A stretch of 64,000 nucleotides of DNA, taken from assembly GCA_037419475.1 (NCBI GenBank), contig JAXYYF010000110.1, forward strand, positions 20,194-84,193, in the 5' to 3' direction. The first letter of the stretch is position 1; every line of letters begins with the position of its first letter. Shown one piece after another: positions 8,507 to 17,431 of the stretch. The stretch comes from Hominicoprocola sp037419475. GTDB taxonomy: Bacteria; Bacillota; Clostridia; Oscillospirales; Oscillospiraceae. Made by a program: the position numbers and the translations under genes. Under the pieces are notes generated by a model that worked only from the letters and a program-made list of their open reading frames with translations, was not told the DNA's origin and did not search any database.

Positions 8507-9604
8507 TTATGCTTCGCTGCCGGTGATCGTTCCACCGCCGACGACGACCTCGCCGTCGTAAAATACAGCGGACTGGCCGCGTGTGACGGCGCGCTGCGGC
8601 TCGTCAAAAACGAGACGGATGCGGTCGGGGGCCTCCTGCACAGCGGTGGCCCACTGCTCGCGTCCGCGGTAGCGGACCTTGGCCTTGACGCGCATGGGCG
8701 CGGCCAGCTCCGCTACAGAGATGAGATTGAGCTGTTCAACGTAAACGGTGCGGGAGTACAGGTCGCGCTCCAGCCCGAGCGTTACCGTGTTATGCACCGG
8801 ATCGATGGCGCAGACATAGTGCGGTTCGTCGAATGAAATACCGAGCGCGCGGCGCTGGCCGATTGTGTAGCGGATGATGCCCTTGTGCCGGCCGATCACA
8901 TGGCCGTCCGTGTCGAGAAAATCGCCTGGCGGGCTCACCCGGCCGGTGTAGCTTTCGATGAAGTCGGCATAGCTGCCAGACTGGACGAAGCAGATGTCCT
9001 GACTGTCGTGCTTCCGCGCGTTCAAAAGTCCGGCCTCCTCCGCCAGTGCGCGTACCTCATCCTTGGTGAGGTCGGCGAGGGGGAAGAGCGTGTGAGCCAG
9101 CTGCTCCTGCGTCATGGGGTAGAGCACATAACTCTGATCCTTAGCAATGTTGAGCGAGCGAAGCAGCCGCCAGCGGCCGCTTTCCGCATCATAGTCGATG
9201 CGGGCGTAATGACCGGTAACGACATGGTCGATGCCGAGCTCCTGCGCGCGGAGAAAGAGCTTATCGAACTTGAGGAAACGGTTGCATTCGATACAGGGAT
9301 TCGGTGTTTCGCCGTGTTCGTAAGCTGAGACGAAGCGGTCAATGACATCCTCGCGGAAGCGGTCGGCGAAATTAAAGACGTAGTAGGGCATCCCGAGCGT
9401 GTAGGCGACGCTGCGTGCGTCCTCCACATCGTCGAGCGAGCAGCAGGAATGCTCGCGGGACACGCCGACCTCTTCGTTGGAAAACAACTTCATGGTCGCG
9501 CCGATGCACTCATAGCCCCGACGCTTCATGAGGAGAGCGGCGACGCTCGAATCCACGCCGCCGCTCATTGCGATCAATGCTTTGCTGTTCATGGTGATAT
9601 CCAT
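8507..9604 (-). CDS. mnmA: tRNA-specific 2-thiouridylase MnmA
   Basis: Thiolates U34 of tRNAs for Lys, Glu and Gln using sulfur relayed from a cysteine desulfurase. It has 365 residues, the usual length. The PP-loop SGGVDSS lies at residues 14-20 and activates the uridine with ATP; the two catalytic cysteines are in NPCIECNRFLKF (near 105) and SQDICFV (near 200). The first ATG (9604) is 5 bases past the metI stop with GAGG overlapping that stop; an internal ATG at 9592 fits homologue N-termini equally well. It is the last gene of the methionine transporter operon, an unusual and suggestive partner. Confidence 0.95.
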   Translation of the reverse strand: MDITMNSKALIAMSGGVDSSVAALLMKRRGYECIGATMKLFSNEEVGVSREHSCCSLDDVEDARSVAYTLGMPYYVFNFADRFREDVIDRFVSAYEHGETPNPCIECNRFLKFDKLFLRAQELGIDHVVTGHYARIDYDAESGRWRLLRSLNIAKDQSYVLYPMTQEQLAHTLFPLADLTKDEVRALAEEAGLLNARKHDSQDICFVQSGSYADFIESYTGRVSPPGDFLDTDGHVIGRHKGIIRYTIGQRRALGISFDEPHYVCAIDPVHNTVTLGLERDLYSRTVYVEQLNLISVAELAAPMRVKAKVRYRGREQWATAVQEAPDRIRLVFDEPQRAVTRGQSAVFYDGEVVVGGGTITGSEA

Positions 9605-9609
9605 TGTCC

Positions 9610-10306
9610 TCAGCGATTCTTGAGACGCTTATCGCAGCGGGTAGCGAATCTTGTGCCAACGCTCTGAAACACCTGCACGAGCAGAATGAGCAGAACGACC
9701 GCCGCGTACATCACGAGGTACTTATAGCGGTAGTAGCCATAGTCGATGGCAATTTTGCCGAGACCGCCGCCGCCGATGATGCCGCTCATGGCCGAATATC
9801 CGAGAATGGTCGTGAGCGCGATGGTGAAGTTCTGGAGCAGCGAGGGAACGCTTTCCGGGATCATTACCTTGCAGATGATCTGCATGGGCGTCGCACCCAT
9901 GCTCTGCGCGGCCTCAATGATGTTGGGGTCGACTTCGCGCAGGCTGCTCTCCACCAGACGCGCGACAAAGGGGAAAGCCGCAACGACGAGCGGAACAATG
10001 GTGGCTGTGGTGCCGACGGTGGTGCCGATGATCAGGCGCGAGAGCGGAAAGACCATGATCATCAGGATCAGGAACGGAATGGAGCGCAGCAGATTGATGA
10101 TAACGTTCAGCACGCTCATCAGCCAGCGGGGGAGCGGCAGCACGCCGTTTTTCTCGCCTGCGACCAGCAGCACGCCCAGCGGCAGGCCGATCACGGTTGC
10201 CAGCACGGTGGAGAGCACGGTGACGTAAAAGGTTTCCCAAATTGCGGGGAGGAACTGCGTTTGCAGAGCTGCGGTCAGCTCGGCGATGGACTTGGGGGAG
10301 AAAAGA

Positions 10307-10317
<11 letters not shown>
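9610..10317 (-). CDS. metI: Methionine ABC transporter permease MetI
   Basis: A 235-residue inner-membrane permease of the MetNIQ methionine uptake system. It has five predicted membrane segments, and the MetI coupling loop that docks on MetN is visible (EAAQSMGATPMQIICKV, residues about 140-156). The gene overlaps the end of metN by 11 bases, and mnmA starts 5 bases after its stop. Confidence 0.92.
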
Positions 10318-11314
<997 letters not shown>

Positions 11315-11341
11315 GGAATTTCTCCTCCTTTCGTATCTTTT

Positions 11342-12223
11342 TTACTTCAGGGCATCCAGAGAGGACTGCTTGCCGCCGTAGAGACCCATGGGCTCGACGT
11401 GGATGGCACCGACGGAGACGATGTGAGTGCCGTTCTCCTTGTTGAAGTCGTCGAGATACGGAGTATGCTGGAAGTAGTTGGCGTCGATCGTGCCGTCCTC
11501 AACAACAGTGTTGGGAACAACGTAGTCGTTGAAGATCTGGATGTCGAGGGTGATGTCCTTGGCAGCGAGGATCTCCTTGGCAATCTCGAGGATCTCGCCG
11601 TGGGGCGTGGGGGAGGCGGCGACAGAGATGGTTTCGCCGGCAAGTGCGTCGTAGTCAACGGAGGCGTCGTAGCCATCGCCGGGGTTATCAACAGTGCTCA
11701 CGACCGCGCCGCCGTAAGTCTCAGCAATGTAATCAGCGACCTGCTGGCTCTCCAGAGCGGCGAGCAGTGCGAGGGTCTTGGGAGAGGTCTCGTTGCCTTC
11801 CTTGACAGCGAGGATGTTGGCGTAAGCGGAAGAGGAGCCCTCAATGGCCAGGGAGTCGGACACGGGGTTCAGGCTGGCGTTGATGGCGTAGTTGGAGTTG
11901 ATAACGGCATAGTCAACGTCCTGAAGGATGTTGGGGAGCTGTGCGGCCTCAGCCTCGACGATCTCAATATTGTGGGGATTCTCGGCAATGTCGTTCTTGG
12001 TGGCGGTGATGCCAGCACCGTCTTTGAGCTTGATGATGCCGTTGGCCTCAAGCAGCAGCAGCGCGCGGGCCTCGTTGGTGGTGTCGTTGGGAACAGCGAT
12101 CTGGAGAGAAGGCTGCTGCGCCGTGCCGCTGGTGTTATCGGGGGCGGCGTCCTTGCTGCCGCAGCCGGAGAGAATACCGAGCGCGAGAGATGCCGCAAGG
12201 GCAAGAGAGAGAAGCTTTTTCAT
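11342..12223 (-). CDS. metQ: Methionine-binding lipoprotein MetQ
   Basis: Substrate-binding lipoprotein (NlpA family) that delivers methionine to MetNI, 293 residues. The lipoprotein signal ends in LSGC (Cys21). The family core is present: IEVVEAEAAQLPNILQDVDYAVINSNYAINA. Two in-frame ATGs, at 12229 and 12223, follow AAAGGA; 12223 gives the standard MKKLLSL signal start and better spacing. It heads the operon. The roughly 170-base untranslated leader contains a small ORF rich in Met and Cys, and a LysR-type operator lies upstream of the promoter. Confidence 0.92.
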   Translation of the reverse strand: MKKLLSLALAASLALGILSGCGSKDAAPDNTSGTAQQPSLQIAVPNDTTNEARALLLLEANGIIKLKDGAGITATKNDIAENPHNIEIVEAEAAQLPNILQDVDYAVINSNYAINASLNPVSDSLAIEGSSSAYANILAVKEGNETSPKTLALLAALESQQVADYIAETYGGAVVSTVDNPGDGYDASVDYDALAGETISVAASPTPHGEILEIAKEILAAKDITLDIQIFNDYVVPNTVVEDGTIDANYFQHTPYLDDFNKENGTHIVSVGAIHVEPMGLYGGKQSSLDALK

Positions 12224-12297
12224 AATCATATCATCCTTTTCTTTATCTTTCAATTTTAATTTTGATTTTAAATCGATTGCTTTGCTGTGATCCGCGG

Positions 12298-12366
12298 TCA
12301 CATTCGACCGCTCATGCGGGAGAGAGAACATCGCGGACACATTCGTTCTTTCCAAATCATTCGCAT
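12298..12366 (-). CDS. Putative Met/Cys-rich leader peptide of the metQNI-mnmA operon
   Basis: A 22-codon ORF in the 5' leader of metQ. It has a perfect AAAGGAGG site nine bases before its ATG, stronger than the site of metQ itself. Five residues are Met (positions 1, 3, 9, 18, 22) and two are Cys (10, 13). Its stop lies inside a 6-bp hairpin (GCGGTC pairing with GACCGC). An alternative pairing, GTGTCCGCG with CGCGGATCAC (one bulge), spans the middle of the ORF. The competing structures and codon content suggest translation-dependent control. No U-tract terminator follows, so the mechanism is open. Expression is inferred from the ribosome binding site only. Confidence 0.5.
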   Translation of the reverse strand: MRMIWKERMCPRCSLSRMSGRM

Positions 12367-12399
12367 TGGTTTTGGCCTCCTTTGCTTGGGACGCTGTTA

Positions 12400-12429
12400 G
12401 TTATACACGATGGTGCGGCATTTGTCCAA
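12400..12429 (-). promoter_or_regulatory. metQ operon promoter
   Basis: On the minus strand TTGGAC (12429-12424) and TATAAC (12405-12400) are separated by 18 bases. The predicted transcript starts about 20 bases before the leader ORF ribosome binding site. Confidence 0.65.
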
Positions 12430-12450
12430 TACGCCGTAAGAATATTGGAT

Positions 12451-12467
12451 TATAGGAACAAACTATA
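12451..12467. promoter_or_regulatory. LysR-type operator (MtaR/MetR-box-like) upstream of metQ
   Basis: TATAG-N7-CTATA inverted repeat, read on the minus strand as TATAGTTTGTTCCTATA. It closely resembles the MtaR/MetR box reported for streptococci (TATAGTTTSAAACTATA). Its centre is about 30 bases upstream of the -35 hexamer, the normal place for a LysR recognition site. The MtaR-like LysR gene at 16106-17026 is the nearest candidate regulator. Confidence 0.6.
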
Positions 12468-12529
12468 GCTCGGTGCACAGCATATAGAGCGAACCTGCGG
12501 CTAAAGCGTCAACGTTAGGCTGTTTTACC

Positions 12530-12553
12530 AAAAACACGGCGCAGCGCCTGTGT
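12530..12553 (-). terminator. Terminator after the XRE regulator gene
   Basis: On the minus strand ACAC-A-GGCG and CGCC-GTGT pair around a three-base loop and run into TTTTT. Confidence 0.65.
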
Positions 12554-12572
12554 ATCCTGTCCGGGACGGTGG

Positions 12573-13304
12573 TCAGCCCTCGCTGCGGTTGCCGACGAGA
12601 AGCATGTTGAGCTTGGCCCAGCGGCGCAGCTCGCCGGGAGAAAAGAGCAGGCGCTCGCGCAGGCTTTCATCGAGCGGCTGCGGCGTGAGCGTGACAAGAC
12701 AGCGGAACGCGCAGGGCATCAGGTCAGCGCTGGAGATGCCGCAGAGAAGTCCGTCGGTGAAGTTGCGCATCTCCAGCGGATTAAAGATGTAAAGAAGATC
12801 CTCCTCCAGCGGGTTAAACTGGTTGACGAAGGTGAAGCGGATGAGCATATCGCTGTAGAGCACATTGCCGGTGAAGTATGACTCGCTGCTGCGGCCGTTG
12901 TCGGAGATCGAAGAGAGCGTAAAGCTGGCCTCGTAGGTGCCGGGCTGCTCCTCACGCGCATGGATGTCGATGATGCCGTCCTTGAGACGCTCGTAGCGCC
13001 CATCATAAAAATAAAAGTAGAGCCGCTTTGCCTGAAAAAACGGACTTTTCTGCACAATGCCGACGGTGGGCGGCGCGGGCTGCGGTGCGGGCGCGTGATA
13101 ACTTGTCAGGCGGGCGAGCGAGACCTGAAGAGCCTGACTGATCTCGTAAAGCGTCGCGATATCGACAGAGATCTCGCCGTTTTCATATTTGCATACCGTT
13201 GCGCGGCTTTTATGAATGGCATCGGCCAGCTGCTGGAGCGTCATGCGGCAGACCTTGCGGTATTTGCGGATCTGAGCGCCGGTGAAGCGGTTGATATCGT
13301 CCAT
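12573..13304 (-). CDS. XRE-family transcriptional regulator
   Basis: A 243-residue DNA-binding protein. Residues about 9-65 form a Cro/CI-type helix-turn-helix (IRKYRKVCRMTLQQLADAI then SRATVCKYENGEI). The remaining 170 residues form an effector domain of unknown fold with several aromatic strands (RLYFYFYDGRYERL, ESYFTGNVLYSDML) and no recognised cupin motif. It is divergent from a sodium symporter gene; a 20-bp inverted repeat overlaps that gene's -35 hexamer and is the likely operator. Regulation of the symporter is an inference. Confidence 0.82.
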   Translation of the reverse strand: MDDINRFTGAQIRKYRKVCRMTLQQLADAIHKSRATVCKYENGEISVDIATLYEISQALQVSLARLTSYHAPAPQPAPPTVGIVQKSPFFQAKRLYFYFYDGRYERLKDGIIDIHAREEQPGTYEASFTLSSISDNGRSSESYFTGNVLYSDMLIRFTFVNQFNPLEEDLLYIFNPLEMRNFTDGLLCGISSADLMPCAFRCLVTLTPQPLDESLRERLLFSPGELRRWAKLNMLLVGNRSEG

Positions 13305-13433
13305 GATTTGTTTCCGTTAAATATCCTTTTTTCAAAAATCCAGAAAGTAAAAGAAATTATAGCACAAGAAAACACAAAAATATATTCTTTTAAGAAACTA
13401 TTTATAAAATAAATTTCATAAAACGAAATTTTT

Positions 13434-13453
13434 GAAACTTGCAGACAAGTTTC
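13434..13453. promoter_or_regulatory. Inverted-repeat operator in the XRE/symporter divergent region
   Basis: Perfect 8-bp arms GAAACTTG-N4-CAAGTTTC. It covers the -35 hexamer of the symporter promoter, a repressor-like position. A second inverted repeat, AAATTTC-N7-GAAATTT, lies just upstream (13411-13431). Confidence 0.6.
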
Positions 13454-13466
13454 TTTCTGCTACAAT
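13439..13466 (+). promoter_or_regulatory. Promoter of the sodium symporter gene
   Basis: TTGCAG (13439-13444) and TACAAT (13461-13466) with a 16-base spacer. Confidence 0.6.
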
Positions 13467-13513
13467 AACGCTTTGTGAATAACACGTACTATAAAAAAGA
13501 AGAGTTTGGAAAG

Positions 13514-14914
13514 ATGAAAAAAAGCAGCAGCTTCAGCGGCTCCCTCGGCTTCGTGCTGGCGGCGGCCGGCAGCGCCGTGGGCGTCGGCAATATCTGGCGC
13601 TTCCTTTATCTGTGCGCAAAGGACGGCGGCGGACTGTTCCTTCTGGTCTATCTGATTCTTGTGCTGACGTTCGGCTTCGTGCTGCTGACCACGGATGTGG
13701 CCATCGGCCGCCGCACCAAGCAGAACGCGCTCAACGCGTTTGCGACGCTTAATAAGAAATGGAAGTTTCTCGGTTACCTGACGTTTCTGGTGCCGATACT
13801 CATTATGACCTACTATTCAGTCATCGGCGGCTGGATCGTGAAGTATTTTGCCGTCTACCTCACCTCGGATGGGACACAGGCGGCGCAGGATGGCTTCTTT
13901 ACCTCGTTTATCACCTCATCCGTCTCGCCGATCGTGTTCATGCTGCTCTTTTTGTCGCTGACGGCCTGGGTGGTCTACTGCGGTGTGGAAAAAGGAATTG
14001 AAAAGTATTCCCGCTATATCATGCCGGGCCTTCTGCTGCTCATCATCGGTATCGCGGCCTTTTCTCTCACCCTCTCCCGCACGGACGAAAACGGCGTGAC
14101 CCGCACCGGCATGCAGGGACTGGTGCTGTATCTCAAGCCCGATTTTACCGGCATGACCGTCCAGCGCTTTTTGAATGTTGTGCTTGATGCGATGAGCCAG
14201 CTTTTCTTCTCCCTGAGCGTCAGCATGGGAATTATGATCACCTACGGCAGCTATGTTAAGGATGAGGTGGATCTCAACCGTGCCAACAATCAGATCGAGA
14301 TTTTTGATACCGGCGCGGCGTTCCTTGCGGGTCTTATGGTTATCCCTGCCGTATATGTGTTTCTCGGCACGGAGGGTATGGCCCACGGTCCGAGCCTGAC
14401 GTTCATCAGTCTGCCCAAGGTCTTTGCGTCGATGGGCGGCGTGGGACGCGCTGTCGGTCTGGTGTTCTTCCTCGCGCTCGGTTTCGCGGCGCTGACAAGC
14501 TGTGTGTCCGTGATGGAGACGCTGGTAGCCAACTGCATGGAGATCTTCCGCAAGAGCCGCAAGGAGATGTGCGCGATGGTCGGCATCTATTCTCTTGTCA
14601 CGGCGGTGCTCATCTGCCTCGGCTATAACGTGCTCTATTTTGAGCTGCCTCTGCCCAACGGCTCTGTCGCGCAGCTTCTTGATGTGATGGACTATATCAG
14701 CAACAGCTTTCTCATGCCCTTTATCAGCCTGCTCACAAGCATTCTTATCGGCTGGGTCGTGGGTCCGAAGTGGATCATCGACGAGGTCGAGAAGAACGGC
14801 GAACACTTTGGACGCGCACGTCTTTACGGCATGATGATGCGTTATGTCGTGCCGGTGGTTATGCTCATTTTGTTCCTGACCTCCACCGGCCTTGGAAGTT
14901 TAATCTTCCACTGA
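13514..14914 (+). CDS. Sodium-dependent transporter, NSS (SNF) family
   Basis: A 466-residue LeuT-fold sodium symporter, probably for an amino acid. The TM1 motif that forms the sodium and substrate site is intact (GSAVGVGNIWRF), and about eleven hydrophobic segments follow. The ATG at 13514 (MKKSSSFSGSLGF) matches the usual N-terminus; a GTG at 13475 in the same frame would add 13 residues and lacks a good ribosome site. It is divergent from an XRE regulator and ends in a terminator. The substrate cannot be read from sequence. Confidence 0.9.
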   Translation: MKKSSSFSGSLGFVLAAAGSAVGVGNIWRFLYLCAKDGGGLFLLVYLILVLTFGFVLLTTDVAIGRRTKQNALNAFATLNKKWKFLGYLTFLVPILIMTYYSVIGGWIVKYFAVYLTSDGTQAAQDGFFTSFITSSVSPIVFMLLFLSLTAWVVYCGVEKGIEKYSRYIMPGLLLLIIGIAAFSLTLSRTDENGVTRTGMQGLVLYLKPDFTGMTVQRFLNVVLDAMSQLFFSLSVSMGIMITYGSYVKDEVDLNRANNQIEIFDTGAAFLAGLMVIPAVYVFLGTEGMAHGPSLTFISLPKVFASMGGVGRAVGLVFFLALGFAALTSCVSVMETLVANCMEIFRKSRKEMCAMVGIYSLVTAVLICLGYNVLYFELPLPNGSVAQLLDVMDYISNSFLMPFISLLTSILIGWVVGPKWIIDEVEKNGEHFGRARLYGMMMRYVVPVVMLILFLTSTGLGSLIFH

Positions 14915-14929
14915 GCGGTCAATATGGAA

Positions 14930-14965
14930 AAACAAGCCCCGAAGCTTTCGCTTCAGGGCTTGTTT
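14930..14965. terminator. Bidirectional terminator between the symporter and the convergent dehydrogenase gene
   Basis: AAACAAGCCC-C-GAAGC pairs with GCTTC-A-GGGCTTGTTT around a TTTC loop, leaving A/T tracts on both sides. Confidence 0.88.
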
Positions 14966-15007
14966 AATTAGAAAGGAGATGGAAACATGCAGACCGGCGG
15001 GGAAGGC

Positions 15008-15961
15008 TTAAAACGCCTTGGCCCAGCCAAAGAACTCGCAGATCTCGTTGCTGACCATCTCACCGATGGCCTCCTGTGCCTCGACGGTGCACGCGCCGAT
15101 ATGCGGGGTGACGACATACTCCGCATCCGTCTCGAACAGGGGAGAGGAGATGGCGGCGTTCGCCTTGATGTCGGCCAGCTCGCCGGAGAGAACGTCCACG
15201 CCGACGCCTGCGAGCTTACCGGAGCACAGGCCCTGCGCGGCGGCCTCCTCGTTGAGCACGCCGCCGCGGCTCATATTAATGACAATGGCGCCCTGCTTCA
15301 TCAGGTCGATGTCCTCGAAGGTGATGAGGTTGTTGGTCTCCGGGGTGAGGGGCAGCTGGATCGTGAAGATATCCGCGGTCTGGAGGAACTCCTTCTTGTC
15401 CATCTTTTCAGCGCCGGCAGCCGCACACTGCTCGGCGGTCAGGTAGGGATCGTAGGCGAGGATGCGCATACCGAACGCCGTGGCCAACTGGGCGACACGC
15501 TTGCCGATCCGGCCGAAGCCGATCACGCCGAGCGTGCGGCCGCGCAGCTCGTGGCCGATAAAGTGGTTCTTCTCCCAGATGCGCTTGCCGGTGACCTCCT
15601 GATGGGCGGCGACCGTGTGCTTGCTCAGCTCGAGCATTTTGCACAAGGCAAGCTCCGCGACCGAGTTCGCGCTTGCACCGGGCGCGTTGATGACGGAAAT
15701 GCCCTTCTCCTTGGCGTAGGCCAGGTCAATGTGAGCGGTGCCGACGCTGCAGACGGCAATCAGCTTGAGCTGCTTGGCCGCGTCGAGGATCGTCTTGTTG
15801 ATCGGGGGCAGCACACGCATAACCAGAATGTCCACATCACCGATCATTTCGGTGAGCTTTTCGGCGCCAGGCATAACGCGGGTCTCGACCTCCACGCCGT
15901 TCTTCTCCAGTGTCGCGGCGATTTTGCTCGATACATTATCAATAATCAGTGCTTTCATCAT
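15008..15961 (-). CDS. D-2-hydroxyacid dehydrogenase (phosphoglycerate dehydrogenase-like)
   Basis: NAD-dependent D-isomer-specific 2-hydroxyacid dehydrogenase, 317 residues. The Rossmann motif GVIGFGRIGKRVA is near residue 145, the catalytic Arg region NMSRGGVLNEEA near 230, and the catalytic His region TPHIGACTVEA near 288. It has no C-terminal ACT domain, so it is either a short SerA or an enzyme for another D-2-hydroxy acid. Start: ATG at 15961 after AAAAGGAGAAC; the next codon is also ATG. It lies downstream of, and on the same strand as, the LysR gene, with its own promoter between them. Confidence 0.88.
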   Translation of the reverse strand: MMKALIIDNVSSKIAATLEKNGVEVETRVMPGAEKLTEMIGDVDILVMRVLPPINKTILDAAKQLKLIAVCSVGTAHIDLAYAKEKGISVINAPGASANSVAELALCKMLELSKHTVAAHQEVTGKRIWEKNHFIGHELRGRTLGVIGFGRIGKRVAQLATAFGMRILAYDPYLTAEQCAAAGAEKMDKKEFLQTADIFTIQLPLTPETNNLITFEDIDLMKQGAIVINMSRGGVLNEEAAAQGLCSGKLAGVGVDVLSGELADIKANAAISSPLFETDAEYVVTPHIGACTVEAQEAIGEMVSNEICEFFGWAKAF

Positions 15962-16008
15962 GTTCTCCTTTTCGTGGATGATATATTTGAACTAAATCAA
16001 TCGGAAAC

Positions 16009-16037
16009 ATCTAATTCCAATTTGTGTCTTTTGTCAA
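16009..16037 (-). promoter_or_regulatory. Promoter of the 2-hydroxyacid dehydrogenase gene
   Basis: On the minus strand TTGACA (16037-16032) and TTAGAT (16014-16009) with a 17-base spacer, about 50 bases before the gene. Confidence 0.6.
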
Positions 16038-16105
16038 TGTCGAGCGGAAGAAAATGAGAAGAATTGCACAAAAAGCAAAGAAATAAGGAAAAAATGTCAT
16101 GAAAA

Positions 16106-17026
16106 TCAGAACGGATTTTGAAGATATTCCCGGATTTTTTCAATATAGAGTTTGCCGACACTGCTGAGGATCTGATTCCGTTTTACGATATAGCCGACCT
16201 TCATGATACCGTTGATGGGGCTGTCATCCGAAAGCGGGATGGCGCGGTAGTCGCCGCCGTTGAGCTCCTCACACACGATGCCCGAGCAGAGCGTGTAGCC
16301 GTAAAGCCCGACCATCAGGTTGACCATGGTGGCGCGGTCGTTGACCTTGATGGTCTGGGAATAGTCATTCATGGATGAGAGCTCTTCGGAAAAGTAGAAT
16401 GAGTCGTTGCCGCCCTGCTCAAAGGAGAGAAACGGGTAGTCGCTCAGCTCCTCACCGTGGATCTCGCTGCAGGAGGCAAGCGGATGATCCTTCCACAGGT
16501 ACACATAGGATTTGCAGTCGATCAACTCGTGGAACTCCACATCGTTGGCGCGCAGAATCTTGGTGATGACGTTGCGGTTGAAATCGCTCAGGTAAAGAAT
16601 CCCGATCTCGCTGCGCAGCGTGCTCACATCCTCGATGACCTCGCGTGTTTTCGATTCGCGGATGGCAAACTCGTACTTCGAGGTATCGAAGCTCTTGGCC
16701 ATCTCGACGAAGGCCTTGACGGCAAAGGAGTAGTGCTGCGTTGTGACGCCGAACTTCTTTTTTAATTCGTTGGGATGGGCGTACTTTTCCGCCAGCGTTT
16801 CGTACTGGTGGTAGACCTGACGGGCGTAGTCGATGAACTCCTGCCCATCATTTGTCAGCGTTACGCCGCGGCCGCTGCGGTGGAAAATGGTGATGCCGAG
16901 CTCGCGCTCAAGCTCCTGCATCGCGCCGGTGAGCGAGGGCTGAGAGATATAGAGCGTCTCGGCGGCCTTGTTCATCGAGCCGGTCTCTGAAATGACAATG
17001 GCATAGTGCAGCTGCTGGAGCGTCAT
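16106..17026 (-). CDS. LysR-family regulator, MtaR/MetR-like subfamily
   Basis: A 306-residue LysR regulator. The N-terminal winged helix-turn-helix is clear (LHYAIVISETGSMNKAAETL then SQPSLTGAMQELERELG). The effector domain has the block VTTQHYSFAVKAF, then SEIGILYLS and VNDRATMVNLM, which I recognise from streptococcal MtaR/MetR and CmbR, regulators of methionine and cysteine supply. That assignment is from memory. Start: ATG at 17026 with GGGAGG eight bases upstream. A box resembling the MtaR site precedes metQ, about 4 kb away, making that operon a plausible target. Confidence 0.85.
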   Translation of the reverse strand: MTLQQLHYAIVISETGSMNKAAETLYISQPSLTGAMQELERELGITIFHRSGRGVTLTNDGQEFIDYARQVYHQYETLAEKYAHPNELKKKFGVTTQHYSFAVKAFVEMAKSFDTSKYEFAIRESKTREVIEDVSTLRSEIGILYLSDFNRNVITKILRANDVEFHELIDCKSYVYLWKDHPLASCSEIHGEELSDYPFLSFEQGGNDSFYFSEELSSMNDYSQTIKVNDRATMVNLMVGLYGYTLCSGIVCEELNGGDYRAIPLSDDSPINGIMKVGYIVKRNQILSSVGKLYIEKIREYLQNPF

Positions 17027-17080
17027 GGCGGTGGCCTCCCGTATGGAAATGATCCGGCCGAAAATCTGACCGGCAGCGAC

Positions 17081-17109
17081 ATGATACCATAAAAAAAAGA
17101 AAGGAGCAA
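17081..17109 (-). promoter_or_regulatory. Promoter of the MtaR-like LysR gene
   Basis: On the minus strand TTGCTC (17109-17104) and TATCAT (17086-17081) with a 17-base spacer. Confidence 0.5.
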
Positions 17110-17185
17110 GACGGTGCGGTAGAGGCGCGGTCTATCGCCGTGCGTGTTCCATTTAAAAAATGAATAGAAAAATACGAAAAAAGTC

Positions 17186-17214
17186 TTGTTATCGGGAAAT
17201 ATTTGTGTTAGTAT
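17186..17214 (+). promoter_or_regulatory. Promoter of the type IV pilus operon
   Basis: TTGTTA (17186-17191) and TAGTAT (17209-17214), 17-base spacer. The transcript would start just before the riboswitch. Confidence 0.65.
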
Positions 17215-17267
17215 ACTGCCAATATTAGTGGAAAAAAGGATCCAGCCTGTTTTTGGAAGGGAAAACG

Positions 17268-17348
17268 GAATATGTTGGCAAACCTGCCGAAAGACAGGGA
17301 CGCAAAGCTATAGTGTCTAAATGCATCATCACATGACAGACTGGCCGC
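17268..17348 (+). promoter_or_regulatory. Cyclic-di-GMP-I riboswitch (GEMM-I) in the pilus operon leader
   Basis: The conserved GEMM-I core is present in order: GGCAAACC, a stem capped by GAAA (CCTGCCGAAAGACAGG), GGGACGCAAAGC, then a second stem with CTAAA where the tetraloop receptor sits. The 3' part overlaps the 5' arm of the following terminator. An upstream segment CCAGCCTGT (17242-17250) can pair with ACAGACTGG (17336-17344) and would block the terminator, so ligand binding probably controls read-through into pilB. Whether the ligand turns the operon on or off cannot be decided by reading. Confidence 0.88.
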
Positions 17349-17378
17349 AAGTTGAAACGCCGCGGTCAGTCTATTTTT
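17338..17378 (+). terminator. Riboswitch-controlled terminator before pilB
   Basis: AGACTGGCCGC (17338-17348) pairs with GCGGTCAGTCT (17362-17372), one G-U pair, followed by five T residues. Its 5' arm is shared with the riboswitch. Confidence 0.85.
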
Positions 17379-17431
17379 CTGCAAATTGGCACAGGCGGCG
17401 CCCTGCCGGACAGGGCATTTGAGGTGAGAAC

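Noticed and set aside
12230..12355. N-terminal extension of MetQ from an upstream TTG
   Set aside because: It would put 44 charged residues before the lipoprotein signal peptide and overlaps the leader ORF; the ATG at 12223 has a proper ribosome site.
12230..12480. S-box (SAM) riboswitch upstream of metQ
   Set aside because: The conserved S-box core is absent; the leader instead has a LysR box and a small ORF.
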